Below are positions 1 through 14,100 of a DNA stretch of 64,000 nt, in pieces. A model generated the notes under the pieces. The model was not told the origin of the DNA, searched no databases, and saw nothing but the letters and a program-made list of their open reading frames with translations. A program made the position numbers and the translations under genes. Source of the DNA: Macropodus opercularis (taxonomy: Eukaryota > Chordata > Actinopteri > Anabantiformes > Osphronemidae); contig CM061107.1 in assembly GCA_030770545.1 (NCBI GenBank), positions 7,776,001 through 7,840,000 of the forward strand. The letters run 5' to 3'. Every line of letters starts with the position of its first letter. The first letter of the stretch is position 1.

Positions 1-1454
1 TTGCTTTTAATACATCGATATATTTTCCCAACTAACACAGTCCGGCCATTGACTTTGAGTGACGTGGTAGAGATTATTTGCTGTTAAACCTCCTATAAAT
101 TAAATGTCACAGTATCCAAGTCACAGGTGACACTTGGGACGATGCTGTGGCTTCATATGTGTTGAAATACGGTGGGTGGTTTTGCAGGATTTGCTGGTTT
201 TCGGGCAGAATTGATTATAACTGTCACTATGGCAGTCGCCACTCGAGCTCCATTGTCAGGAAAGTTGCCAACACCTCCAAACATCAGGGATTGTGACACC
301 GGGGTATGAAACTGATCCCCGTGATTCAGGAAGGAGTCTCGGGCACCGGTGTGTGTCCAGGTGTGGGTCCAGCTGCAAAGGGGGGCTGCAGTCAAAAGCA
401 GAGTCCTTCACTGTAGGGCGCAGTAATGGCTTTCTTTTGTTCAGCAAGTGGCGCATCACATCACAGCCAATAACAGGTTTGACATTTGTTCCCCCTCATT
501 TATCAGTGTGTAATGTGCCAATCCAGCGACACAAACGTCTCCCCAACACCCAACTTTACAATTATTCCCCATTATTATTTAGATTGTAATATCAAGGCTG
601 ATGTCCCTCCCTGCAACGCCATTTTGATTCCTCTATGAAAGTCACATTCAGTGGTGTGGAGCCTCCTCGCCACTTTTTGGCGTGGTTATTTGAGTTATAT
701 GGTGCTGTTTTATATCCCACACACATTTTGTAGCAGTGCAAATCGGCAAGTGGTGCAAAACAGCGCCAGGGTTCTTGCCAGTGCGCAGTCCTGTACAGTT
801 CAGACCACACTGCCCATGTTGAACCAAGTGAGGGCTATTCTTGTTCAAACGCTGAAGCTTATGACTGTATCTCCTGTTTTTAAATAATAATCAGATTATT
901 AATAATGTAAATATTGCAAATGTGGTTAAATAAGAGCCTCTGTCCCCCAGTCTCCTTACAGTGAGTTTACTGCGTCTATTGTTTGTTTTTTAATGTGTTT
1001 TTGTTTTAACAAGAGGGTGGGTGAGTTAGTGGGTTAGCGATGGATTGAATAAGTGAGAGGGAGACGATGAGGGAGTGACTGAGTGATAGTGTGTTTTTTT
1101 TTCATGTGGCACAGTTAAGGCATAGAGGGAGGGCGTGGATGAAAGGGTGAGTTAATGAATGGGTGAGTATGGAGGGGAGGGAGAGAAGGGCTTTATACCA
1201 CACAGTGCTTAGGATTTATTGTAAGGCACAAGTGCATATAGAGACGGGGAGTAAGCAGATGAAAGGGTGAGGAGAGGAGGTTAATATTTATATGGAGGAA
1301 ATTAATGAGCGCGTAAAAGGCAGGGGAATAATTGAGCGAATCAGTGCGCAGCTTCTAGACTTAGTGTGTAATACAGGGTTTGCTCTATGCTAATATGAAC
1401 AACATGCCTATTGTTTGTGAATCCTACTCGGGCCAAGTCTGGCAGGAATAGACT

Positions 1455-1640
1455 TCGGCTTGTTGTGACGCTCTGGCTTCTTGTTGGTGTCCGACGCGTT
1501 ATTGTCTTTGGCCGCGTGCGCCCCGTTTAAGAAGCGGAGCTGAGGCGCGGCAGCCAAACGCAGACTTGTGCTCCGGTCAGACCACTCCCTTCACCCGCCG
1601 ACAGAGGGACGTCCTCCCCTCTGGACCCCTCCAGCTCTGC
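1455..1640. promoter_or_regulatory. CpG-rich patch, possible distal promoter
   Basis: CpG dinucleotides cluster here (for example ccgacgcg, ggccgcgtgcgcc and ggcgcggc) against an AT-rich, CpG-poor background. This resembles an unmethylated promoter or first-exon patch. There is no convincing coding exon or strong splice donor, so the direction of any transcript is unknown. It could be an alternative distal promoter of rhbdl1, 5.6 kb upstream of its start codon. Confidence 0.25.
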
Positions 1641-3984
1641 TCGACGCACAATGTCAGAGTAGCCAGTTACCAATGAGGCGGAATTCGGCTAAAGCTGTTT
1701 GCCGCGTTGTTGGAGTTTTATGTTCGGACGCAGTTTGCATCCATCCGGTGGTTGGTCTTCAGGGTTTTTGCTTTTAGACTCGTGGTGTTTGAACCTGAAA
1801 CTGTTCGTCGATTAATCAATGGACTATCACAAAATGCGCTCTTTACTATCAATGCAGTGTCTGATGACTCATCATATGTAGTCATTTAAAGAATTTATTT
1901 GTAGTAATTTAATCACATTATCTCACACAACAAGCAGTGAAGAAATGTATAAACACGTTGATGTTAGTTTAAGTTTGACAAACAAGCATCTTAAGTTGCA
2001 GCTTGTAGACACGTGACAGTGGCTGTTAAGGTAACATAGAGTTTATTGCTTTTATTTCTCAATGAGGGCAAAAGGTGATTTACTAGAGCTGTAGTGTGTT
2101 ATTAGTTAGTCATTCAGTTGTTTTGCCACCATACTGAAACCAGTTCCCGTTTTTGTGTCTAAGGTGCAAATATAACTTATTTAAGGGTCAGTAGAAGTAA
2201 TTCTTAACCCGGTGCCTGCTTTATTTGTGAGATAAGAGAGAGCAGTGGGGTTTATATTTCATAGCGTCACCACCGTGTTGGGAGGCTTTTGGTGTTGCCT
2301 CTAAATTTATCTGATGCCACTTTGTAACGTTACCTTCTGGGCAACTTTCCACTATTTTCCTATTTTTTTCAGAGTTTTCACAACTATATACTTTTTATGC
2401 TGGTTTTATAGGTCAAACGTATAATTAATCAATCAAATTTTTGTTTTTTCCAGGCCCAATGATTAGTTTAGGTCCAAGTATTTCCAGAAAATATAATTTT
2501 ATGTTATACACATCTGTATCCCATAGTATATCCCGCAGTTTTTGCATCCTAATCCTTTCAGTACTAATTAAGTAAAACCTTTTAAAGAAAAGTGTATTTG
2601 TCAATATTCAGCATTAATGTGTAGTAACATGCAGAATAGTTCTTACACAGTGTGGATGATCTCTACAGAGGAAGATATTTGAAAATAGTACATTTCCTAC
2701 AGTCACAATTCAGCAAAGCATCATTAGACAGAGGTTTGGGAATTCAATCACTTTTATTCATGAGGTTTTTTTTCCAGGCCACTGTCCAGGCCTGTTGTTG
2801 TGCCATTTTGTTGTTTGGTGGATTTTGCCAATTACCTCAGATGAAATAAGAAGAAAAAAGGAAAACTCCAAAGCAGACAGTCGGGTGCATAATCACGTTA
2901 CAGTATGACAGTGGCGTACTCCCCGTTTTATCTGTATTTCTGTAGCTATGAAGACAATTGACAGCAGGCTGCTGTGGTGCACTTATCTTCATTTGACTTA
3001 ATAGAGTATAGGTTCAAATCTAGTGCGAGCACATTAAATATGTAGGCAGGATAGGTGTCGTTTACAGAACGGCCTCTGTGAAATGGCTGGATTGGTCAGA
3101 CCTGCGCTAAATTACAATGTGTCATGTTCACAAGTGGGAACAAGACATTGACACATGGTTTTAATACACATGCCCTCAGGCCAGCTGGGCTGTGAGCGTG
3201 CTCTCTGGAGGTAGCGTGTGTGTTCATGTTGTGACAGTTGTGACAACACTTGTCTGTCTGAGCAGGTGTCAACAGCCAAGTGCTGCAGCACAGCTGAGCT
3301 GAGAGAGAGGCCTGACGGCGTCTCCCACGTGAAGGCGCTCTTTGTTAATGTGGCTGCTAAACGCCGGCCCTCGTCTCAGGGAGTAGAGCAGGTTACCGTC
3401 TGCCTCGGCGTCAGCTCTTAGACCACCTCATGTGTGACCCCGTCCCTCAGAGCAGCAGTGAGCCGCTGGGTAAATCAGCACAGAGCTTGGAGCTGATGAC
3501 TCTGCATTATCGCTTTGTGGTTGAAAGGTGTCTCGTGTTTAGTTTTTTTACAGATGTGCTCTACTGAATGATCCAGCAGTTGATTGGCTGACATTTGACG
3601 TTGACTATAACGTATCCTACATTTAGCCCTAATCCTGACTTTATCCCTTGCCCCCTTAATACTTCAACCCTGTGCTGGAGGTCAACAGTAGCATATGCTG
3701 CCATAACAAGCTGCTCCTGGGCAAGAGCCATCTATTATATATGCACTTCAGCCTTATTGTATATTTACATTTTTATGCGTGTTGGTGTTTTTTTGATCCT
3801 TTATCCTTAGTGTAACTGTTGTATGCAGTTGGCTTAAAAACACTGACAGGCTTTTATGTTTCTACTTTTTTTATTATTATCGTTTTGTTGTTACTATTCT
3901 CAGTATGTACTTGGAGACAATATCTAGTATTTAGCAAGTATTATGCCCAGTTCACAATAGGAAGCCTGGTACAAGGTAATTTCA

Positions 3985-3997
3985 CCAGCAGAGGGCA
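3985..3997 (+). promoter_or_regulatory. CTCF-type core motif
   Basis: The sequence CCAGCAGAGGGCA fits the vertebrate CTCF core consensus CCASYAGRKGGCR at every position, in forward orientation. A second exact copy of this 13-mer lies at 63659-63671. Occupancy cannot be judged from sequence. Confidence 0.45.
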
Positions 3998-6539
3998 GTA
4001 GCAGCTTACGTCTCGAAATAATGTACCCTCCATTACTGCAATAAGAGCTTCTACACAAATTAAGGATAGATTAATGTCAAATGATTGTATTTGTCTTGTA
4101 GTAGACAACAATAAGCACCATCACATAGTATTGTTACAGCATGTTGGTTCAATTTACATACTGAACATGGTCTTAATCAAAAAATAAACCACAAGCTCAG
4201 TTGTACATTTAGACACCAGAGGTCTCTACAGTCGACCTCGCCACTGACTCCCCACACTGTGAAAGTAGGAAAAGATCAGCCTCTGGACAATATGCTCTGT
4301 CCCCCCCCATGCACAGTTACAGGAATTTGTAATATGCCCTGCTTTTCATTATTTTCTGCTCCATGTTCCTCTTTTTCTTCTTGATTCTCTTCTTTTCAGC
4401 TGCTTTGCTCTAACACTGTCTTTAAACCCATCTCAGGTTTTATGCCCTCCTGAGATCCTTTAAATGGAGCCAAAACTGTGTCATACAGTGACCCGATTAA
4501 TTTTTCTGCCGCTTTTTTCATCGAGCGGGTGATTCCCTCCGTTGAACAGTCTCACTGGGATCCAATGAAATCACATGATTAGCTGAGACTACAGGTTCCA
4601 GAACCCCCCCAGAATAACGTAAAACACATTGGAGCACTTTAATGCTTGTTATAGGACGATGAGATGCGTTTAATAGAAGTTCAGTTAGTGTGTACAGTCA
4701 GAAGCATGCTCCATTATGGACAAGCTGCAGCCGGTGTATAATTGAGACATGCTGACCTTCAGACCTCCAAGGCACACACACCTATTGCTCTCTCTCACCA
4801 GCAGCTTCAGCATCGCAGCTATTCTCACTCAGACACAAAGAAATCAGCACCTGCCTCACGGCCCTCGAGGTCATTAAGCTGGTAAGGAACTGTGCAGGCT
4901 GCCTTTCTAATTAATGTGCATTTCTGCCTCCCTGAAAGTCCTTGTTAGCCTCTCCCACGTCTGACACACAGACCGGACGTGTGGCCAGTGCTCGCAGGCC
5001 TTGTTAAGGAGAAGCAGGCTGCCGGGGTTTGTCCTGCTGCCTGCATCCATCCGCCGAGGGGTGAATAGAACACAAAGGGTTTTCCAGACTCCTCAGCCGG
5101 GAACGTGCTGGTGATCATGGACTGCGTTTCTCTCTGGAGGCTTATCTTGTGCTGTCAGTCATCTGGATAACGTTCCTTGATGGCAGTGTAATGGAAACAG
5201 TGGTGCAGTCGTGACCCTTGGTTGAGGCTGTGAGGCTCCTTGACAACTTGTTTGTATGTTAGAGAAGAACATTCACCTGTTTGTCGAGAGCCTTTTGCTC
5301 CACCAAGGCCACCTGCGTGTCAGTCAGTATAACAGAGCATCAGTACTGGATTTGTATTTGACATTCATGGTGCTTGTCTGTTATTGTTTGATGAAAGTCT
5401 TCTCGGGTTACCAAGGCAACACACTCATTCTCATTTTTTCCAATGCAGTCTGCATATTCTCCCGCCGGTCCCTTATAATTAGATCTGTCTTATTCATGCT
5501 CGCAACTACAGAGAATTAATTCCTAACATTGATTAGTAGTTGAACAAAGAACCCCATGGAGTGTCTTCTGTACTTTCTCACAGAGTAGGGAATCCTGTCG
5601 CTCATATAGACCTGGATGGTCTTTAGTAAGGTTGTGTTTGAACTAGAGTGTGTCAGATTCTGCATAATGGAAGGTGAAAAAGGGAAAGTCTGGTGGCCTG
5701 GACACAATCCATTACGACAAATGCAGTTACCGGTGGCTCCATGTAATCAGTCTCAGACAGTGAAGCCTTTGTGTCGCTTGATGTGTAGATTCAGATATTT
5801 TTAGGATTTTCTCATGTCGCAGAAGCTTTAAAAACCTTTCTGATTATAAGCAAATGAAAGTCCAAACATCTGTTGCAATCATGGTGCTTAGACAGGTGAG
5901 GCACTGTTTGTCACTGAGCCAGTGGAGGCAAATCTAACAGGAAACCCACACAAGTGCAGAGGATGCTCCAGCTTGCAGCCATGATCGCTTGGCTCACCAA
6001 GTCACCAGCTTGATGTCTGCTACAGTCAACACTAGGGTGCGTTTGAGGCTGTCACTTTTTTTTACGAGTTGAAATTTATGTCCTCTCGCTGCTTCCATCC
6101 TCTCTCATCACCATTGTCCTGAGGAGGAGGAGGAGGAGGGGTCATTGCGGATCTGTGCAGAAAGGAATCACCTTTTAAAGAGGATCTCAGTAACAAGAGG
6201 CACAACCACTGCCTGCCGCCCACACGGACACTACAAATCTCACATTAACATAAAACAAGCGTTGCTGATAATGAAGTAGTGTATAGATGATTCTGGGCTT
6301 CACTTGTTTTAAGTCACTGCAAGATCAGTGGGAGCCGTTCGAAGAATCGAATGCAATTGAATTGTTCAGCAGAGCATACAATGTGGAAGTGCTTATAACT
6401 GGTGCAGACACCACTGGTATTGGTATCATTAGTAAAATTACCTTCTATCTAATGCAATTCATCTGTGTCTAAATCATAATATGGTCCGGATTTTACCATA
6501 TGCTGACGTTGTAGTAGCTTTTGTCTTGTTTACACTGAG

Positions 6540-7216
6540 TGGGTTTGTGTGTGTGTCTGTCAGTAGAGACCAGACGTTTGCGTGGGGGGGCTGTTCCAGT
6601 AGTAAGCGCAAAGCCGCAGTGGAGCCCACCCCCTTTTCCCTCCCCAAGACGTTGTACTTGTAGTGAGGAGAGGAGCCGCAGCCCCTTGCCACTCCTTCCC
6701 ATCCTGCAATTGGAAGAAAGAGGCCACCTCCCTCCCCTGTCTCATTGGTATTCACGCGGCACAGTGTGCGTATGAAGAGAAGGGGAGCGGGAGAGAGAGA
6801 GGTAGCAGTCAGTGCAATGGGATAGAGGAGAGCGAGGAGGAGGAGGAGAGTGAATGAGAGCTGCTGGATCTGCCTCGCCTGCATGCCTGCCCGACGTCTC
6901 CTGGAGCTGGGTTTACCGCCGCTGCACTGGCACGGAGCAGAGTCACGGCTGGTTCTGCACCACCGTCCTCACACTCGGCGCCAGTTCTCACTCCAGTGGC
7001 AAAACCAGGGACTTGGCTCGCCAGGCTTTCTCCATCATTAAGGGGACGCAGCAGCTGCGAACAACCCAGACGCTACAATTTAGGCACAAGCGGCTACCTC
7101 AAAAAAAATCCCCTTCCACCTTATCCAATCCTCCCCAACACCACCACCACCAATCTTTTCTTGCTCCTCCCTATGCCCTTGTCCTTGGTGGCTTCTCTCA
7201 CCTCCCTGGCCAGTAT
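6540..7216 (+). promoter_or_regulatory. rhbdl1: rhbdl1 promoter and 5' leader region
   Basis: This stretch is richer in GC and purine tracts (gga/gag repeats near 6780-6850) than its surroundings and directly precedes the first coding exon. No clear TATA box is visible. From an ATG at 6854 the frame of the RHBDL1 start codon is open for 121 codons without a stop, so an N-terminally extended product is possible. The start contexts at both 6854 and 7217 are only weak to moderate (T at -3). I chose 7217 because the first 13 residues then match the short mammalian isoform. Confidence 0.45.
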
Positions 7217-8127
7217 ATGGATAGAAGCTCCCTGTTTCAGCTCATACAAGAGCAGGTAAGCAAAAGAGCAAGCGGCGGCAGAGGTTTCTATGGTTACGGG
7301 CTCCTGTCCATCGCGCCATCTATCCAGGGATTAAGACGTGGAGGCTGGGGTGAGAGCTGATGCTGGGATTGATAGCAGGGGTTTGTCTGTTTGCACGAGA
7401 AAAATGAGAGAGTGAGACAACTCGACGGATGCGAGCATCATGGAGCCATGTGGGCCCCGGGAATGTGAGGTCAGATCATGAGCTACAGCAGGAGGGGGGC
7501 CATCGCGTCTTGGTTTATTGAGGACATAATAGGAGATGTGTATATATAAATAGATGTAACCGTGGCTTTGGTTATTAGATTATTGGATAAATGAAATAGA
7601 TCAATGTAATCAAATAATGATCATTTGAAGCGAAGTCACGGCCACTGGCTTAGCTCTGCAGCATGTATGCAGTATGTTCATAGATGCGTGCATGACTCTT
7701 GATGTGAATTTTTTTTCCCTCGCTATGTCAGTTGTTTTGTCTGCATGGTTTCAGGGTCACAAGAGCCAGAGAGAACAGGATTATTAAGCATTTAAGCCAA
7801 GGGTCAGACAAAAAAAGCAATTGCTGGACACTTTCTGCCCTTTAGAATGGAAGCAGCAGTTTGGGTTTGGCATTTTCCCTTTTTTCAGACTCACCGCTGA
7901 GGGTGATTGCCAGGACCAAACCTAGTATTGTTGGTCAGATTTAGGCCAGTGGAAAATGTTCCTTTTCACATGTGTTTTTTTTAGATTTGTATGGACACAT
8001 GCCTGCTGTTTTTACTGTCCAATCAAATCTATGTTTGAATTTAGCTTTGGTGTGTCTACAATTTAAAAAAAGAAAAAAGGAAAGGATGTAGATTTGAAGC
8101 CACATCCTGCCCTGGAAGCATTGGTAT

Positions 8128-8165
<38 letters not shown>

Positions 8166-11100
8166 TTTCCATCATTATGTTTTAACTCTACACTTTTTCC
8201 TGATGAACCAGCCTCTTGCTGTTTATGCTGATTGACAAATAGATTGGGCCGTCACTCTGTCCAAGAGGGAGAAATTGATTATCTGCTGCAGGCTTTATGG
8301 GTCACGAATGACCCATCAGCAACACATTGATCAACAAACTCAAGAGCCTTGAGGGAGGCGTGTGTGTCTGCAATGACTTGCACACTTGCATTTTTATGAA
8401 TGTGTGTGTTGCTAAGAAGTGGAGAAAGCCCATGTGGGCTGAGTGTGAAGATGCTTTGCGGACACACTTGTGACTCATTTACTGTATAAGCACTTTAGTG
8501 ATACAGTAACAACCACTTAGTGATACCTAACAATACAATTTTCTCCTGGTACACATTTTAATTGCTGGCTCAAAGAGGCTGACTCATCTGTGTCAATATC
8601 TGTTTTCCAAGTAGCAGGTCCTCGGCCTGCAGACGAAGCCACTGTTTGCAAACTGTAACGCACTGCTGGTTATTTTATTGAGTGTCTGCTTGTGTCTGTG
8701 TGGTCATACAGACAGTTTGCTGGGCCTCGGTTGAGCAGGCCAAAGACCCATTAGGCTCATGTCTCGACCAAATGACTCAAACTGAATGACAACAGGCTCT
8801 CGTTGGCCTTCGGGACTCCATGCGGCGGCCTTTGATTTGGAAAAGGTTCCTCTAATTAAACTAGAATGAAGTGAAGCAGGTGAGCTAGTTTTTGCTGCCT
8901 GCATAAACACTGGGCACTTCATCCAGGAATGCGTTTTGCAGACCACGCCTCATGTTTTTTGCCGTCCTCCACGTTCATATGGCCACACTCACTGAAAGTG
9001 TCACCTAATGAGGATCCCTCTGGTCTCTGAGCAAACCCACCAGGGCACAACATTTCCTGCAGGTTCACAGAGATACTGTGTGGACTTGTGTGGACAGTAT
9101 GTGATATGTTGGACGGGCTTATTTCCTAAGAGCACTGCAGGTTTAAAGTAGAGGGACACTGCAGCACTGTCACACTGAACCACATGAAAATACTGCAGGG
9201 GTGAAGAAAAAGAAAGCAACAGTGGCGACATGACTGAGTTTATTAGTCTTTGTCTGCAGGAGGTTGCAATGCTGAGCTCAGGCTATTTCTGGCCTATGCG
9301 GATGCGCATATGCTCACGATCAGAGTACGCACGCACACACAGACACAGTCTCTCTGACAGCCCTTCTGTTGCAGCATAACTGATAAGACAACTTGATAGT
9401 CAGTAGCACTCAGTCAGTAAAGGACAATGAATATCTCCCACATAAGTCAGTCAACTCTTATCTGGCTTATTTCTGTCTTACCCCATGAGGAATTCACTTT
9501 ATGAATGCTGTTTTGACATATTTATGTCAAGTAGAAATAATAAGGCTCTCAAACACTGCCCCCTTTCATCATTTCTGATGCTAATTTGCATTGAGCTGTA
9601 TTTGAAAATGCCTCTGGCTGTTTGTGTTTAAAAGCCAGAAAATGTAGTTAGACGATTGTTTGCGTTAAGAAAATCTTTTTGTTGTCTGATTCTAAGTAGC
9701 GTCCGCTGGAGGAGAGAGAGCTCGTCAAAATGCTGGGCCATCACATCGCAGCGGCATAGCGCTAAGCTTTGCACATCAACGTGCATTGTGATAATTACAA
9801 TCAATGGCCTAGTTGTTGGTGAACACCAGTGAGTCCTGGGGGCAGCAGAGACTCTTCAGATGGTTTTATCAGATGCCATGCAAATATGATCTGCCTTGTA
9901 AATGCCACTGCCCTCCGCAGACGGCCCAGTCTGGGCAAAGCTGTCTGCTCTACTGGCACTGAGCCGCTGAGACTGGTCCTGGGAACCACACCAGCGCTGG
10001 TGATGCATTTCCACAAGTTATGATCACGGTTTACCAACAAGTAAAGGCACAGCTGTGGAACAAACAAGCTCGGGCTTTATCTAATGTGTCATTTTGTGCT
10101 ATTTTGATGTGGGGGCAGTGAAATTGTGTACAAATGATATTTTATATAAATATTTTTTTTATTTTGGTAGTTGTTTATTATCACTGAAGATAAGCTAGCA
10201 TTGCATTACTTACGTCCTGATATTATATGATGAAACAAAGCACAGTTAGTTAAATTATTGATTCACCTGCAAATAGTCTTTGATTAGTTGTATGATCAAT
10301 ATGATACGAAGCTCAAATTGTTGGGCTTGTTTTGTGCGATCAGCTTTTTTTTAGAACTAATGAAATTCAATTCAGCTTTAGTCAAACATTTCTTAATGTA
10401 GACCTAGTCCTGTTACAGAGAATAGAGCAGGAGGATTCTTCTCTAAAATCAGCAACAAGGGATAAAGCCAAACTTTAACCGTGGCCACCTTTGCATCTCT
10501 TTTGTTACCCACCTGGTACGACTGCAGCATTTCATACCAGTCTGCCTGTCCCATATTCAGAAGGCCCTGTCAGTGAGGATGATGGGCCTGGCTGTGTTTG
10601 TATCAGCACTAGGGGTCTGTGGTTTGTCCCTGAGCTGGAGGCTTCATTACTGAGGCTCTGTGGACCAGACAGATAAGTCAGTTGTGGGCTAGGTTCAGCT
10701 GGAGACACTACACTAAAGGCAACAGACGTCCTGAGGGTGCAGTCCACATACCCGTCCTCTTTACTTTCCTTCTCTAAGGTCGTTTGTACATCTTTCATCA
10801 CGTGTCATATCCAACTCTTAGCACTTCGTCCTCATTTTATCCAAAATCCCCTCCTTGAGCGTCCCTTCATCTAAATCTCGCCTTTGTCTTATTACCACCT
10901 TTCCATCCATCCTCTCATGTGGATCCCTTCCTTTTTTCCATCATCATCATCTTTTCATTTCTCCCCCTTTTGTGTCTTTCTGTTGCCTCTCGAATACCAA
11001 GATGTCGGGGAGAAGAGGGGAAAGGGGAGCAATTGCGAGAAAGGGATGACATGCAGGCGACTTGTAACCATGGCAACACATGCAGCTTGTCAAAGTGTCG

Positions 11101-14100
11101 CCCTCACCAGTGCTGGATTGCTTCAATAAAAGCTTCCCTCTCTGAGCTTTTTACGTTCTCCTTTCAACCCTTTATTCTGTCTTCATGTCATCAGCCTGCC
11201 CAGGGAGAAAAAAAAAACCAGATGCTTCTTGCCAATGCTCATCTTCATGTAGCTCATCTTTCTAATTGATAGCCTTAATTGGCTGGAAGAACCAATCCAG
11301 TGTCCCCTGTGTAGCGTTCCTGCTGAATAAGGTCAGACTATCGCAGCTCAGCGGCAGCGTTTGCTTTACGTGAATGTGCACCTCCACATACAGCGTGGCA
11401 CCGAGTCTGTGCTGCTGCTTTATGTGCAGCGATGTGCTGACATATGGAGGTTGACAGTAATCAGACGTCTCCAGTGTGGCTCTCTGTTCCCCCTGTCAGC
11501 CTGGGCTAAGCCAGGAGCACATTACGATCTGATCTATCTCCCCTCTCTAGCAAGTGGATGCAGAGTACTGGAGTGTGTCACAGCCCTCAGATTGGAAAAA
11601 GAAGTAGACGACTCGCTGCCAGGCTGCTGTGTTCGGCAGACTCACCATACGGCTGTTTTTTATTTTTTTTTGCTCTCTGTGTTGCTTTGTTTCACTCCTG
11701 GTTGTCTCTTCACTAGTTCATACCTTCTCCTCCTCCTGGCGCTGCTTTAATCTTTTTTCATTTCCTTCAAGGCGCTGACACTGGCCGTACCAGTTCCTTT
11801 CTGGTCCTCGAGGGAGAGAAGGAGACACAGTTTAAGGGGATTATCTAAAAATAGACACATTTCTTCCCATTTTATTTATTTATTTTTTTTACATAATTCT
11901 TCATGTGCCTGACAGACTATTGCAGTGAACAGTGTTGGAGGCTCAGTGACTTATGACACATTGGTATTTTATAGATTTTGACCTTCATGTGCGTACAATC
12001 CTCTCTGAAACTGTTCTGTACTGTACTGAAAATGTACTTGACTCGGAGCGATGATGGTTGGGTGCATATCAAAGCTGGACTGTTATTACCTACAAGCGAG
12101 CTCCCGTGTTTGTGTATTGTACATCAAGCATTGCAATTATCATAACTAACAAAATCCCATCACTGTACCAACCAGCCGTGGGAAAACATTCGTTTTGAGT
12201 CAAGCATCATCAACACGACCCCATTAGTTCATGCCTCTACTGTTCTTTCCCAGGTGAATAAATACATAAGTGTTTAAGGGAGTGATAAAAGCAGATTAAA
12301 CGGTATTAAAGGAATGTTTATGTTCGACTAAATGACTGTAAAATCTCTGGAAACTATGTTGGGGGAAACAAAACCCATATAATTTAGAGACGTACACACA
12401 TGCTTTCAAACCAACAGATTTCTTGGCTCCTTTGTTGAGCAGTGGAGCTTTAAGGACTGAGCTTCTTGTAGCAGACAGACAACAACCGTTTAATGCCACT
12501 TCCCTCTTGCACCCAGTGTAACACCTTTGTCTATGCGTGTCAGGGTTGGCCCGGTCAGGAGTAAGACGGCCATGGCAGGATGACATGGCCAGTGATGATC
12601 CAGCACCACTGACTCCATGCTGATGCAACATCTGAAAGCTCTCTCCTCCCCGGGGCAACGAGAGGCTGGTGGTTTACTATCCGAAACGTAATGAAGCTGT
12701 GTTAGCATTCAGGAAACAGTCAAATGAGAAGCAGCCAGGGCTCTTCCCATGTGGTCTCTTTGTACGGCTCCAGATTGTCCTCAGGCACGTTTTTACAAAC
12801 AGTCAGATGCACTAAGCAGAACTGGCATAAGAAATTAATGCTTCATTGGAGAGCAATTGAACTGCATTCAAGAGGAGAACGTAGGAGAAGAAAATGAAGT
12901 AACAAGTGTGTTCAGCTGCTGTCTGAAAATCCCACATTACATCAACCAAGGCTAGATACACACCCTATACTTTAAAGGCCATTTTTAACCCAGCGCTATT
13001 TTAGATAACTACGCTCTGCCATTTTTATGACACTCTGCTGCTTAAATCAATTACAGAGAGCAGCGCTGGCATACAGGCATCAGCGGTAATAACCCATGGG
13101 GCTGTGGGTCTCGGTGAGTGAGCGATTATAAAAAAGCACACTGACTGCGAGCAGCAAACGTGAGCGAGGATGGACTCACACAGTCAAATGAAGCGTCCAC
13201 ACGGACAGAAGTCGCATGCTTTTATTTTTTTGAGGGAAACTTCAGGTCACTGAGTATTAGGATGACGTGCCTGCCTGTGTAGTTTCCCTGGTTCCAGTAA
13301 CAACAACCCTTCTGCTGTTTGCTTTGACAAACGTACTTTTTTTAATGAGGCTCATTGGAGCTTCAAGGCATCATAGAAGCAACACAACGTAATTAATACT
13401 AGTGTCTAAGCTGATGCTTTCAACCCTGTTGCTTTTATTTGTCTGTATCTGCTGTCTCAGCTGTCTATACTGATGTATTCCCCCTCAGGGCAGACAGACA
13501 GTGCTGCGTTTTATTAAGTGTAACAGCAACTGCTGCTTCGATATCTGTTCTAATATAACTATAATGCAGTTTCATTATGTCGGTGGTGTAACAGTGGCTC
13601 GGTTGTGTTTCCAGCTGGACCCAGAGAACACCGGTTTCATCGCAGTGGAGAACTTCACCAGCCTGGTGGAGCACCATGAGCTGCAGCTGGACCCGTCCAA
13701 ACTGGACATGCTGTTAGCCCTCGTCCAGAGCAATGAAGAGGGACAGGTGTGCTACCAGGAGCTCATTGAGCTGGTAAGAAGAGGCCAGCAAGCATCGTTC
13801 TCACACATACCTGTGCAGGCGCTTTTGTCGGATTTCGAGAAAGGTCACAGAATTGATTCAGACAGAACCACAAAGCTCCACAGTGGCGAAAAATTGACTC
13901 GACCATTCAGGTCATTGTTCTGCAAAAGGAGGATCAATCTTTCCGGTTAATGCGTCGGTACATCCAGACGCAACACTTCATACCCAATGCACCAATTATT
14001 AGACACCCACATCGAACTGACAGAGAAAACACTGATACGTGAAATAGGTCAAAGACGCCGCAGAATGTTTAAGATGCTGTACTCTGACGGGATAACTAGT

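Larger units (their letters stand above)
1..6539. other. Upstream non-coding region, no gene recognised
   Basis: Short open frames occur on both strands, but none resembles a known family, has convincing splice sites or extends beyond about 100 codons. The content is AT-rich unique-looking sequence with a CpG-rich patch near 1455-1640, a CTCF-type motif at 3985-3997 and a short GGA-rich run near 6124-6138. The region may contain upstream or alternative first exons of rhbdl1 or intergenic regulatory DNA. Nothing here shows which. Confidence 0.6.

Noticed and set aside
3010..3030. ggttcaaatct resembling a tRNA/SINE B box
   Set aside because: No A box at the right distance and no cloverleaf or acceptor pairing can be drawn around it.
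10855..11269. Overlapping plus-strand frames of 64-116 codons in rhbdl1 intron 1
   Set aside because: They arise from a pyrimidine-rich stretch with few stops and match no known protein.
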